A DNA stretch of 64,000 bases from Vibrio echinoideorum (GTDB lineage Bacteria; Pseudomonadota; Gammaproteobacteria; Enterobacterales; Vibrionaceae). The position numbers and the translations under genes are program-made. Positions 30,982 to 38,758 of the stretch are shown piece after piece; positions within the stretch are counted from its first letter, which is position 1; each line of letters opens with the position of its first letter. The stretch covers positions 992,001 through 1,056,000 of the forward strand of contig NZ_AP025483.1 of NCBI RefSeq assembly GCF_024347455.1, written 5' to 3'. Below the pieces are notes generated by a model. The model was not told the origin of the DNA. It ran no database searches and worked only from the letters and a program-made list of their open reading frames with translations.

Positions 30982-31983
30982 TTAACGACCGACTTTGCGC
31001 CCGCAGCGCTCAAATAACTTCTGCCAGTAGTCTACATGGCGGCGAGTTGATGTTCGAAAGGCTTGATGTGCATCTTGGATAGGAAAGTAATAACTGTGCA
31101 GTTCAGACTGAGCGTCAAACAGGGCAAGTTGCGGGGCTAACTGCTGATAATAGCCATCCAGTTGCGCCATGTAAGGTTGAACCTGACCAATATATTGTTG
31201 CTCGAACACATTGTTAAGGTAGCGAAATTTCGTTGTGTCTCGTTGCTTACCGCAGATGATGTTGCCATCAAAAGTTGTCAGCTGTTTAGTGATAGTATCA
31301 AGTTCAACCGAAGCACGAGCTAGCGAATAATACAAATCCCCAAGGGTCGAACTCTTCTCTAATACTTCTTGAACCTCAGTGGTCTCGCCGGAAACGAGCG
31401 GCGCGTCTAACGCTTTGTTGATATGTTTTAGGGCATCGCTGGTTTGCCGTACCTGATCACCAATATCAGCACGTAACCACTGACTACTGCGCATTTGGGA
31501 TTGCATTGCCTCACTGGTATAGATGAGGTTCCATTTGTGCAAGGGGAGCTGCGTGAGTTTCTGTTGCTCGATATCTTTCAGTAGTTCAACGATATTGATG
31601 TCTAACTCACTAACTGATAGACATTTACCGATACCTTTAATGAGGGCGACTTGATAATCGTAATTACGAAACTCGTCCGCAACTTTTCCAAGTACGGAGT
31701 TTCTTTCCGCAATCAGATTGAACAACCCACACTGACGAAGTTGATAGCTGTCGATAAGCCCGATAGAGAGCGAAGGAACTTCGATAAACAGTTCTCGCTT
31801 TCTCGGTAAGCTTTCAAATTCCCAACTGTCTTCCAATTCATCGGCATCTTGTACTCTGGCTATCTTGGTCTGATAGTCATCGAAGATGTCGCCGGGACTA
31901 TCATTAAAACATCCAGAAAGCGCCATAGTAAGAAAAAATAGTATTAGACGTCTTGGTAAGTTTGAGAGAGGGCGAACATTCAT
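30982..31983 (-). CDS. DUF3080 family lipoprotein
   Basis: A 333-aa lipoprotein. The signal peptide MNVRPLSNLPRRLILFFLTMALSGC places the lipidated Cys at about residue 25. The mature domain is helical (FDDYQTKIARVQDADELED onward, with repeated Gln- and Leu-rich helices) and matches the DUF3080 family of Vibrio and relatives. Function is unknown. I chose the ATG at 31983, which puts the start seven bases after the end of the upstream SDR gene. A longer frame would overlap that gene and spoil the signal peptide. It is probably co-transcribed with the SDR gene and the 41-aa peptide from the Fur-box region. Confidence 0.8.
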   Translation of the reverse strand: MNVRPLSNLPRRLILFFLTMALSGCFNDSPGDIFDDYQTKIARVQDADELEDSWEFESLPRKRELFIEVPSLSIGLIDSYQLRQCGLFNLIAERNSVLGKVADEFRNYDYQVALIKGIGKCLSVSELDINIVELLKDIEQQKLTQLPLHKWNLIYTSEAMQSQMRSSQWLRADIGDQVRQTSDALKHINKALDAPLVSGETTEVQEVLEKSSTLGDLYYSLARASVELDTITKQLTTFDGNIICGKQRDTTKFRYLNNVFEQQYIGQVQPYMAQLDGYYQQLAPQLALFDAQSELHSYYFPIQDAHQAFRTSTRRHVDYWQKLFERCGRKVGR

Positions 31984-31990
31984 AAAATGA

Positions 31991-32677
31991 CTACCAATCG
32001 ATTTCAGTGCCATCGAAATTAAAGAAGTGACCACTCACTTCGGTGTTCGATGATTTTATAACGTTGATAAGGCCTGAAGCAGAGGTGTCGGTGTCTATCA
32101 AAGCGTTAGGCCCGCCCATTTCGGTCTGTACCCAGCCTGGGTGTAGTGCCAACACAGTAAAGCCGTCTTGGGTTAGGTCGTTACTTAAACTCTTCACAAC
32201 TGAATTGAGAGCAGCTTTAGACGAACGGTAGATGTAACCACCGCCTGATGTGTTCTCTGTCATACTGCCGACTTTTGAAGACAGACAAGCGATCTTCTTC
32301 ACATTACCACTTTTGAGCAGAGGTAATAGCGTTTCGACAAGTTTCAGCGGAGCAATAGTGTTGACTTCGAATACACGGCGCCACTCTTCGACATCGGTAT
32401 TACCCAGCCCATAACCTTTAGGACCATAGTAGCCAGCGTTGTTGATCAAGATATCAATCGGTTCCATTTGCGAAGGGAGTTGGCCTACTGCTTGATAATC
32501 GGTTATCTCTAATTGAATACAGGTCAGGTTGCTGTTGTGGTCTGCGAGAGAGAGCAGTTCTTTTGCTGAATTGGCATCACGATAAGTCGCGTACACTTTG
32601 TGGTTACCTTTTAAGTACTGCTGGGTTAGGCTCAAGCCAATGCCGCGATTTGCTCCAGTAATGAAAATAACGCTCAT
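31991..32677 (-). CDS. Short-chain dehydrogenase/reductase
   Basis: A 228-aa classical SDR oxidoreductase of the CsgA/carbonyl-reductase-like group. The Rossmann motif TGANRGIGLSLTQQYL is at the N-terminus, the NNAGYYG motif at about residue 84, the catalytic Ser in CLSSKVGSM, and the YxxxK pair in YRSSKAALNSVVKSL. It uses NAD(P)H; the substrate is unknown. Seven bases separate its stop from the DUF3080 lipoprotein start, indicating an operon. A Fur box lies upstream of the leading small ORF, so expression may rise under iron limitation. Confidence 0.88.
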   Translation of the reverse strand: MSVIFITGANRGIGLSLTQQYLKGNHKVYATYRDANSAKELLSLADHNSNLTCIQLEITDYQAVGQLPSQMEPIDILINNAGYYGPKGYGLGNTDVEEWRRVFEVNTIAPLKLVETLLPLLKSGNVKKIACLSSKVGSMTENTSGGGYIYRSSKAALNSVVKSLSNDLTQDGFTVLALHPGWVQTEMGGPNALIDTDTSASGLINVIKSSNTEVSGHFFNFDGTEIDW

Positions 32678-32702
32678 GGTGATTCCTTTTTAGTTCAATT
32701 AG

Positions 32703-32828
32703 TTAAGTTTGATGGCTTAACACGAGAAAATCAACGCTCCACCAACTGGCCATTAGCATTCCTACAAAAATCATTACTGCTGCCATTGAGCCGCAGATCA
32801 CCCCAAAGATGAGTATTAGGCTTTTCAT
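32703..32828 (-). CDS. 41-aa small membrane peptide
   Basis: A short ORF encoding MKSLILIFGVICGSMAAVMI followed by a further hydrophobic stretch and a VDFLVLSHQT tail. It is one predicted transmembrane helix with small-residue GxxxA-like spacing. AAGAGA lies seven bases before ATG. It ends 25 bp before the SDR gene on the same strand and starts just downstream of a Fur box, so it is probably the first gene of that operon. No family recognised. Confidence 0.55.
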   Translation of the reverse strand: MKSLILIFGVICGSMAAVMIFVGMLMASWWSVDFLVLSHQT

Positions 32829-32850
32829 TGGTGTCTCTTTTTGAAAATTA

Positions 32851-32877
32851 AATTAATGATAACTATTATCATTAATT
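32851..32877. promoter_or_regulatory. Fur box between small-peptide/SDR operon and deacetylase gene
   Basis: AATTAATGATAA and TTATCATTAATT form perfect 12-bp arms around CTA. The inner TGATAACTATTATCA matches the Fur 7-1-7 consensus at 13 of 14 defined positions. It could control the minus-strand operon, the plus-strand deacetylase gene (start 32939), or both. Confidence 0.8.
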
Positions 32878-32938
32878 AAGGTTGTCGCCTAGGCTGAGAC
32901 TGTTATGATTTTGAGAAAGATACGCAATTAACCTGATT

Positions 32939-33859
32939 ATGATTCCTTTAATTTACCACCCAATCTATTCGCAGTTACCTTTACCAGAAGGTCATCGTTA
33001 CCCAATCAACAAATATCAGTTGTTACACAGTGCTGTTGAAGCGTTAATGGATAGCGATCCTCTATGGAAGAGCCAGTTTGAAATCTTCCAGCCTACGCCG
33101 GTTTCGGTTGAACAGGTAAAACAGGTTCACGATAGTGAGTATGTGGATTTGCTTGTTTCTGGTAATTTGCCCGCGGCCAAAATGAGACGCATCGGTTTCC
33201 CGTGGAGTGAACAACTTATTGAGAGAACGCTTTATTCAAGTGGTGGAACTTGCTTAGCCGCTGAAATGGCGATAGAGAGTGGTTTCGCGATTCATTTGAG
33301 TGGTGGTTATCATCACGCACACCATGATTTTGGTAGCGGCTTTTGTTTGTTGAACGATCTGGTGTTAGCGGCAAAACATGCGCTGACCTTTGAACATATC
33401 GATAAAGTGCTTATCGTCGACAGCGATGTTCACCATGGTGATGGTACTGCAACGTTATGCGCAGGTAGTGACGACATCATTACTTTGTCGTTTCACTGCG
33501 ATAAGAACTTCCCTGCACGCAAACCGTTATCCGATTTAGATGTGCCATTAAGCCGTGAAACAGAAGATGAAGAGTTTTTACGTTGTTTTGTACAAGTCAC
33601 TAAGTTAGCGATTGTTCACCATCAACCTGATCTCATTATTTATGATGCAGGTATCGACATTCATAAAGACGATGAACTGGGTTACTTGAATGTTTCTACG
33701 CAAGGGATATTTGAACGCGACTGCTTCATGATTGAATTAGCGAAATCAGAATCTATTCCAATGGCGTGTGTTGTGGGTGGCGGGTATCGCACTCAACATC
33801 AAGATCTGGTGCCGATTCATATGCAGTTATTGAAGGCCGCATTTACTGTCAGCAGTTGA
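32939..33859 (+). CDS. Histone deacetylase/AcuC-AphA family amidohydrolase
   Basis: A 306-aa zinc hydrolase of the histone-deacetylase superfamily. Active-site signatures are HLSGGYHHAHHDFGSGFCLLND (tandem histidines at about residues 120-130), DSDVHHGDGTATL (Asp and His ligands), and YDAGIDIHKDDELGYL carrying the second Asp ligand. The bacterial substrate could be an acetylated protein, polyamine or other small amide; none can be chosen from sequence. The start is the ATG at 32939, about 60 bp after a Fur box. It is followed by the first tRNA-Ser terminator, which may also serve this gene. Confidence 0.88.
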   Translation: MIPLIYHPIYSQLPLPEGHRYPINKYQLLHSAVEALMDSDPLWKSQFEIFQPTPVSVEQVKQVHDSEYVDLLVSGNLPAAKMRRIGFPWSEQLIERTLYSSGGTCLAAEMAIESGFAIHLSGGYHHAHHDFGSGFCLLNDLVLAAKHALTFEHIDKVLIVDSDVHHGDGTATLCAGSDDIITLSFHCDKNFPARKPLSDLDVPLSRETEDEEFLRCFVQVTKLAIVHHQPDLIIYDAGIDIHKDDELGYLNVSTQGIFERDCFMIELAKSESIPMACVVGGGYRTQHQDLVPIHMQLLKAAFTVSS

Positions 33860-33886
33860 GCGGTGAGCTTGTGTGATCTCCAGATA

Positions 33887-33920
33887 CAAAAAAGCCGCTG
33901 ATTTCTCAGCGGCTTTCTTT
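33887..33920. terminator. Terminator of tRNA-Ser copy 1
   Basis: GCCGCTGA / TCAGCGGC hairpin with a four-base loop and a T6 run on the minus strand directly after the tRNA 3' end. It also faces the end of the deacetylase gene. Confidence 0.85.
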
Positions 33921-33924
33921 AATG

Positions 33925-34015
33925 TGGTGGAGGGATAGGGATTTGAACCCTAGAACCGCTATTAACGGTTGCCGGTTTTCAAGACCGGTGCTTTCGACCA
34001 CTCAGCCATCCCTCC
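33925..34015 (-). tRNA. tRNA-Ser (anticodon UGA), copy 1
   Basis: A 91-nt class II tRNA with the CCA end encoded. The acceptor stem GGAGGGA pairs with TCCCTCC. The D-arm contains GGCTGAGTGGTCGAAAGC, the anticodon stem-loop ACCGGTCTTGAAAACCGGC gives anticodon TGA, and the long variable arm is AACCGTTAATAGCGGTT. The T-loop is GGTTCAAATCC. The base preceding CCA reads A rather than the G usual for tRNA-Ser. Identical to the copy at 40198-40288. Confidence 0.95.
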
Positions 34016-34025
34016 AGTGGCGAGA

Positions 34026-34054
34026 ATAATATAAGGGTGTGCTGCGCTTGTAAA
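34026..34054 (-). promoter_or_regulatory. Promoter of tRNA-Ser copy 1
   Basis: On the minus strand TTTACA (34049-34054) and TATTAT (34026-34031) are separated by 17 bp, a near-consensus sigma-70 promoter about ten bases before the tRNA 5' end. Confidence 0.75.
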
Positions 34055-34292
34055 CCCCTACAAAGACTGACTGCTTTGTTTATGAACAAGTTTGTGCATT
34101 TTTATATTGTTGGGGTGAAAATTCATCAAAGAATTTGTTGGCTCCTTTCTGTTTTGAAGCTTGAGTATCTTTGGCGAATGTTAAAAGAGCGAACCCAGAG
34201 TTGCCATAAACGCAGTCTAAGGCTTAAGCATTAGCTTGTTGGTACGTAGCCACGAGTCTTCGATTAGGGTTAATCTTGCCTTTAATGACTAT
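34055..34292. other. Gap between tRNA-Ser copy 1 and nsrR
   Basis: A 65-codon plus-strand frame (34037-34234) has no ribosome site or recognisable domain and overlaps the tRNA promoter; I do not call it a gene. Apart from the tRNA promoter at one end and the NsrR operator at the other, I see nothing defined here. Confidence 0.5.
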
Positions 34293-34315
34293 AAGATTCA
34301 TAATGAATGCATCTT
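34293..34315. promoter_or_regulatory. NsrR operator upstream of nsrR
   Basis: A 23-bp element starts AAGATTCATAA and ends GAATGCATCTT around a central T. The right half fits the NsrR half-site AANATGCATTT well; the left half is weaker. It ends 20 bp before the nsrR start, arguing for autorepression relieved by nitric oxide. Confidence 0.7.
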
Positions 34316-34335
34316 ATAAAGTGAAATACCCCACT

Positions 34336-34779
34336 ATGCATATCACGCGTTATACCGACTACTCCCTGCGAGTTTTGATCTATTTAGCGATCAACAACCA
34401 ATCTCTTAGCACCATTGGCGACATTGCTAACAGTTATGGCATTTCTAAAAACCATTTAATGAAGATTGTTCAGCAACTTAACCTCAAAGGGCATTTAATC
34501 GCCACCCGAGGCAAAAATGGTGGCTTGAAACTAAGTTGCCCTCCTAGTCAGATCAACATAGGTACGTTAGTTCGAGAGTTAGAAGATAAGCGTAACTTGG
34601 TTGAATGCTTTGGCGAAGATAATAGTTGTGTCATTACACCAAATTGCCAATTGAAAACTATCTTTGCTGAAGCTCAAGAGTGTTTTTACAAAAGCTTAGA
34701 CGCTTATAGCTTGCAAGATCTTCTCGGCGAAGGGCACAGCTATAAGTTAGGACAACTCTTGGCTGTTGAAGTTATTTAA
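34336..34779 (+). CDS. nsrR: Rrf2-family nitric-oxide-sensing repressor NsrR
   Basis: A 147-aa Rrf2-type regulator with an Fe-S cluster that is destroyed by nitric oxide. The winged helix (residues 1-65) contains MHITRYTDYSLRVLIYLA and ISKNHLMKIVQQL; RGKNGGLKL is the wing. Three cluster cysteines lie in CFGEDNSCVITPNC, spaced as in NsrR (C-x6-C-x5-C, against C-x4-C-x5-C in E. coli). The N-terminus closely follows E. coli NsrR. The ATG at 34336 is the family start; an in-frame ATG upstream overlaps the operator. It is followed 33 bp later by nnrS, and two NsrR-like palindromes lie nearby. Confidence 0.9.
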   Translation: MHITRYTDYSLRVLIYLAINNQSLSTIGDIANSYGISKNHLMKIVQQLNLKGHLIATRGKNGGLKLSCPPSQINIGTLVRELEDKRNLVECFGEDNSCVITPNCQLKTIFAEAQECFYKSLDAYSLQDLLGEGHSYKLGQLLAVEVI

Positions 34780-34812
34780 AAGTAAGCAGGTTTTGGTTTA
34801 CTCACTAGGTTT

Positions 34813-36003
34813 ATGATGATGAAAGATTTAAATGAAAACCCCAATAGCGGCGTCTCAATGACGGCATTTTTTGAACTCGCGTTTCGACCATTTTTTTTGT
34901 TTGCGTCACTTTTTAGTATTGCGGCATTAGTTGGTTGGGCCGCTTTTTGGAATGGCAGCGCAACTCTAAATGTTTATGGCGGAGCAATGTGGTGGCACAT
35001 TCATGAGATGTTGTTTGGTTTTTCTGCCACGGTCGTGGTTGGTTTTCTATTGACGGCCGTACAAAACTGGACGGGTGTCCGCAGTATTAATGGGCGTGGA
35101 TTGATGTTACTTCTGGCTATCTGGTTGTGCGCGAGAGTGGCAATGTTCTTGCCTGGAGTTCTAAGTCCATGGTTAATAGCTGCGCTTGATTTACTGTTTC
35201 TGCCCATCGCTATGATCTCTCTTGCTCACAATATTATCAGTGTGAAACTTTGGCGAAACTTACTGTTCATTCCTATCTTGCTGCTAATGACGGTTGCCAA
35301 TGCCGCAATGCATTATGGTGTTCTATTTAATCAACCAGCTTTGATTCCACAAGCTAGTACAAGCATGGTGCTGTTGGTCACTTTAGTGATGTGCATTATG
35401 GGGGGACGAGTCTTCCCTATGTTTACCGCAAATGGCACAAAGACACCACGAACTCCTTCATTACCATGGCTTGAAAAGCTGAGCATAGTCAGCACGATCA
35501 TCGCCGTTGTGCTGAGCTTTCAGATACTTCCAGTTGCACAAGGCATCGTTGCTACCGTGTTTATTGTCAGTGGTGTGGCAAATGCGCTTAGGGCAGTAAG
35601 GTGGAAAATATGGGTGGCTTTTAAGACGCCGCTTGTGTGGTCTTTACACCTTAGTTATTGGGCTATTTCATTAGGGCTGATCTTATTTGGTGTTTCGATT
35701 ATCTCGCCATTAGTCACGCAATCACAAGCCATTCATGCCTTAACCGTTGGTGGAATGGGTGTGATGATCTTGTCGATGATCTCACGTGTGTCGCTAGGAC
35801 ATACCGGTCGAACTATCGCGATTGGAAAAATAATGACCGCGGCGTTAATCGCCATTGTCTTTGCCTTTATTGTGCGAGTGTTTGGCGGGTACTTTACCCA
35901 TAATATTGTCTCTATCATCACCTTATCCAGTGCTCTGTGGGTCGCTGCATACAGTTGTTTCGTTGTGTTGTACTTACCAATTCTAATAAAACCAAAAGCT
36001 TAA
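34813..36003 (+). CDS. nnrS: NnrS haem-copper membrane protein
   Basis: A 396-aa polytopic inner-membrane protein with about twelve transmembrane helices. NnrS motifs include FELAFRPFFLFASLFS at the N-terminus, WWHIHEMLFGFSATVVVGFL (a metal/haem-ligand His pair at about residues 63-65), QNWTG, and GGMGVMILSMISRVSLGHTGR toward the end. In Vibrio and other bacteria NnrS protects metabolism against nitrosative stress. It has no operator of its own and lies 33 bp after nsrR, so the two are probably co-transcribed and NO-induced. Confidence 0.92.
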   Translation: MMMKDLNENPNSGVSMTAFFELAFRPFFLFASLFSIAALVGWAAFWNGSATLNVYGGAMWWHIHEMLFGFSATVVVGFLLTAVQNWTGVRSINGRGLMLLLAIWLCARVAMFLPGVLSPWLIAALDLLFLPIAMISLAHNIISVKLWRNLLFIPILLLMTVANAAMHYGVLFNQPALIPQASTSMVLLVTLVMCIMGGRVFPMFTANGTKTPRTPSLPWLEKLSIVSTIIAVVLSFQILPVAQGIVATVFIVSGVANALRAVRWKIWVAFKTPLVWSLHLSYWAISLGLILFGVSIISPLVTQSQAIHALTVGGMGVMILSMISRVSLGHTGRTIAIGKIMTAALIAIVFAFIVRVFGGYFTHNIVSIITLSSALWVAAYSCFVVLYLPILIKPKA

Positions 36004-36042
36004 ATACTCCAAGATAACAAGTGGGAAATTCGATCAATATTA

Positions 36043-36065
36043 AAGTTGCATTTAAAATGCATCTT
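36043..36065. promoter_or_regulatory. NsrR operator upstream of the CCGGCGG peptide gene
   Basis: A 23-bp near-perfect palindrome with halves AAGTTGCATTT and AAATGCATCTT around a central A. Only one base departs from the E. coli-type NsrR consensus. It lies about 50 bp upstream of the small Cys-rich ORF. Confidence 0.85.
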
Positions 36066-36117
36066 TAATATTATGACCTTACTGAGTTACTTAAATACAA
36101 CCAAAGAGAACATGATT

Positions 36118-36225
36118 ATGAGCTGTTGTGGCGGATGTGGTGGTTCAAACCACGAAGAAAAAGCAAATGAAGCTGAACAAAAGAAACAAGCAGAGCAGCA
36201 AGAGACTAAGCAAGAAAACGCTTAA
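36118..36225 (+). CDS. 35-aa CCGSCG-motif-like peptide
   Basis: The peptide begins MSCCGGCGGSNHEEKANEAE and continues as a charged Gln/Lys/Glu helix. The three clustered cysteines in CCGGCGG recall the small CCGSCG-motif proteins often found with nnrS. The ATG at 36118 has AAGAGAA seven bases upstream; an in-frame ATG two codons earlier is too close to it. It lies 115 bp after nnrS, directly behind the best NsrR palindrome in the window and just before a strong terminator, so it is probably an NO-induced monocistronic gene. A metal, Fe-S or NO-scavenging role is plausible but untested. Confidence 0.75.
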   Translation: MSCCGGCGGSNHEEKANEAEQKKQAEQQETKQENA

Positions 36226-36251
36226 TTCAAGCAGCGCTCAAGCCAAATTTA

Positions 36252-36290
36252 AAAATCCAGAGACTTCGATGAAGCCTCTGGATTTTTTTT
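36252..36290 (+). terminator. Intrinsic terminator after the CCGGCGG peptide gene
   Basis: An 11-bp stem AAAATCCAGAG / CTCTGGATTTT, with an inner CTTC-GAT-GAAG extension across one mismatch, is followed by further T residues. It is 26 bases past the stop codon. Confidence 0.88.
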
Positions 36291-36751
36291 CATTTGATTC
36301 CCCTTCTTGATACTCAATCAAACTTGATAACTTCACCTCTTCTGTTATTAAGAACTCATAAAACAATGCTAAAACGGCATAAAATAATTATAAACAATCC
36401 TGATTAAGCACCTGTTTATAAGGGGTTTTGCAGGGGTTATTGATACTTTACGGTTACATTATGATTTTCCTTTCCTGCTTACTTAAACTTCTTCTCATCA
36501 ACACAGGGCGATAGGCTGATTTAGGTAACCTTGCTCGCTTAATTACGTAGAGGTACTGCCTCTTTTGTAGTTCGTGTTTTGCGATGAGAAGAATGATGAA
36601 CATTCAATGAGGCTTTACTCATTGGTTCTCGATCGTCATTACTCAATATATTAATTAGAAATAAGCAGAATGAATTTTGATTTTCCGAAATCAAACTTAA
36701 AGTTTTAAAATTTGCACAAGAAATCTTATGCAAATTAATAAGGGTATTATT
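36291..36751. other. Upstream region of dnaK2 with leader hairpins
   Basis: This AT-rich gene-free stretch contains a GAGGTACTGCCTC mini-hairpin near 36551. Two hairpins lie close to the dnaK2 start: TTTGATTT-TCCG-AAATCAAA (36676-36695), and AATTTGCA / TGCAAATT (36709-36736) with an inner AAG/CTT extension. The second ends four bases before the AAGGG ribosome site. I found no clear sigma-32 heat-shock promoter (CTTGAAA with CCCCAT) by eye. Confidence 0.5.
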
Positions 36752-38623
36752 ATGAGTAAAATTATTGGCATCGATTTAGGTACAACTAACTCTTGTGTTT
36801 CTGTATTAGATGGAGAGACACCTCGTATTATCGAAAATGCAGAGGGCGAACGTACAACAGCATCTGTTGTAGGGTATACCGATGGTGAGACATTGGTTGG
36901 TCAACCAGCAAAGCGTCAAGCTGTAACCAACCCTGAAAACACATTGTTTGCAATTAAGCGTCTGATTGGACGTCGCTTCAAAGATAAAGAAGTGCAGCGT
37001 GATATTGAAATCATGCCTTATAAAATCGTAGAAGCGGAGAATGGTGACGCGTGGGTTGAAGCAAAAGGTCAATCAATGTCTGCATCTCAAGTTTCAGCTG
37101 AAATTCTAAAGAAAATGAAGAAATCAGCGGAAGACTTCCTAGGTGAGAAGGTTACTGGCGCGGTTATCACAGTCCCTGCCTATTTTAACGATGCACAGCG
37201 TCAAGCAACAAAAGATGCAGGTCGTATCGCTGGTTTAGAAGTTAAACGTATTATTAACGAGCCAACAGCAGCTGCACTAGCATACGGTCTTGATAAAAAC
37301 GAAGGTGACCGCACCGTTGCAGTTTATGACTTGGGCGGTGGTACATTTGATATTTCAATCATTGAGATTGATGAAGCTGATGGCGAAAAAACCTTCGAAG
37401 TGCTTGCGACAAATGGTGACACTCATCTAGGTGGTGAAGACTTCGATAACAGAATGATTAATTACTTGGTTAATGAATTCAAAAAAGAACAGGGTATTGA
37501 TCTTAAGAATGATCCTCTAGCCATGCAGCGTGTCAAAGAAGCGGCTGAAAAAGCAAAGATTGAACTGTCTTCAACTCAGCAAACAGATGTGAATCTTCCT
37601 TATGTTACTGCTGATGCTTCAGGGCCTAAACATATGAACGTAAAAGTAACACGTTCTAAGTTGGAATCACTTGTTGATGACCTTGTGCAACGTTCTTTAG
37701 AACCATTGAAGGTTGCTTTGGCAGATGCTGAACTTTCTATATCTGATATTGATGATGTCATTTTGGTGGGCGGTCAAACACGCATGCCGATGGTGCAAAA
37801 AAAGGTAACAGAATTCTTCGGCAAAGAGCCACGCAAAGATGTTAACCCTGATGAAGCCGTTGCTATGGGTGCAGCTGTACAAGGTGGCATACTTGTAGGT
37901 GATGTTAAAGATGTATTGTTACTGGACGTTACGCCGCTATCTCTTGGTATAGAAACCATGGGCGGAGTGATGACCAAACTAGTAGAGAAAAACACAACAA
38001 TTCCAACAAAAGCGAATCAAATATTCTCTACAGCGGAAGATAACCAAAGCGCAGTGACGATTCATGTCTTACAAGGCGAGCGTAAACAAGCTGGATTAAA
38101 TCAATCTTTAGGACAATTTAACCTAGAAGGTATTCAATCTGCACCTCGTGGTTTACCTCAAATTGAAGTGACCTTTGATTTGAATGCTGATGGCATTTTA
38201 AATGTGTCTGCGACAGACAAGCTAACGGGTCAAGAGCAAAAAATCACTATTCAAGCTTCTGGTGGTTTGAGTGATGCTGAGATTGAGAAAATGGTTCAAG
38301 AAGCAGATAAAAAATTCGAAGATTTAGTTGTTGCTCGAAACCAAGCGGACCAATTAATTCATGCTACTCGCAAGCAATTAGAAGAAGTAGGCTCAAGCCT
38401 GGCTGCTGATGATAAACAACAGATCGAAACAGCGATATCAGAACTTGAAAATGCATGTACTTTGGATGACAAAGAAGCTATTGATAGCAAAACGCAAGCT
38501 CTTACTGCTGCAGTGAAAAAATTAACAGAACATACTCAACAACAAGCACAATCAAATGCGAACGACGCACAGTCAAACGTAGATGATGGTGTAGTTGAAG
38601 CTGACTTTGAAGAAATGAAATAA
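36752..38623 (+). CDS. DnaK paralogue (Hsp70) with shortened lid hinge
   Basis: A 623-aa Hsp70. The nucleotide-binding domain (1-385) is complete: [34 protein letters not shown] and [16 protein letters not shown]. The linker is [18 protein letters not shown], followed by the substrate-binding beta domain. In the lid, [16 protein letters not shown] lacks six residues relative to the usual MVxDAEANxEADxKFEEL (near residue 513). The C-terminus ends ADFEEMK. It is shorter than standard DnaK (about 635-640). Being next to a zinc-finger-less J protein without grpE, and between duplicated tRNA genes, it is probably a second DnaK; the housekeeping copy is not in this window. Confidence 0.88.
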   Translation: MSKIIGIDLGTTNSCVSVLDGETPRIIENAEGERTTASVVGYTDGETLVGQPAKRQAVTNPENTLFAIKRLIGRRFKDKEVQRDIEIMPYKIVEAENGDAWVEAKGQSMSASQVSAEILKKMKKSAEDFLGEKVTGAVITVPAYFNDAQRQATKDAGRIAGLEVKRIINEPTAAALAYGLDKNEGDRTVAVYDLGGGTFDISIIEIDEADGEKTFEVLATNGDTHLGGEDFDNRMINYLVNEFKKEQGIDLKNDPLAMQRVKEAAEKAKIELSSTQQTDVNLPYVTADASGPKHMNVKVTRSKLESLVDDLVQRSLEPLKVALADAELSISDIDDVILVGGQTRMPMVQKKVTEFFGKEPRKDVNPDEAVAMGAAVQGGILVGDVKDVLLLDVTPLSLGIETMGGVMTKLVEKNTTIPTKANQIFSTAEDNQSAVTIHVLQGERKQAGLNQSLGQFNLEGIQSAPRGLPQIEVTFDLNADGILNVSATDKLTGQEQKITIQASGGLSDAEIEKMVQEADKKFEDLVVARNQADQLIHATRKQLEEVGSSLAADDKQQIETAISELENACTLDDKEAIDSKTQALTAAVKKLTEHTQQQAQSNANDAQSNVDDGVVEADFEEMK

Positions 38624-38625
38624 CA

Positions 38626-38669
38626 AAGAGCTCAACGGTGAACTTACTTTAAGAAACAGTTGAGCTCTT
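38626..38669 (+). terminator. Hairpin between dnaK2 and dnaJ2
   Basis: A perfect 11-bp stem AAGAGCTCAAC / GTTGAGCTCTT with a 22-nt loop, three bases after the dnaK2 stop codon and 90 before dnaJ2. It lacks a strong T run, so partial termination or mRNA processing that sets the K:J ratio is more likely than full stop. Confidence 0.5.
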
Positions 38670-38758
38670 CATTTTGGAAGAATACCATTGCAGTATTATT
38701 TAGCGCGTTAGAGGTCACTCGAGCGCCCTTTTTTCGTCTATTTAGTGAGAAAAAGAGC

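Larger units (their letters stand above)
33887..34022. repeat. 136-bp direct repeat, left copy (tRNA-Ser unit)
   Basis: From CAAAAAAGCCGCTGA to CCAGTGGCG this is base-for-base identical to 40160-40295, in the same orientation. Similarity continues past the identity as GAATAATATAAGGG and CTTGTAAACCC. The two copies bracket about 6.1 kb. Confidence 0.93.

Noticed and set aside
34037..34234. 65-codon frame after tRNA-Ser copy 1
   Set aside because: No ribosome site, no recognisable domain, and it overlaps the tRNA promoter; treated as chance.
36291..36751. Sigma-32 heat-shock promoter for dnaK2
   Set aside because: No combination resembling CTTGAAA and CCCCAT at proper spacing was visible.
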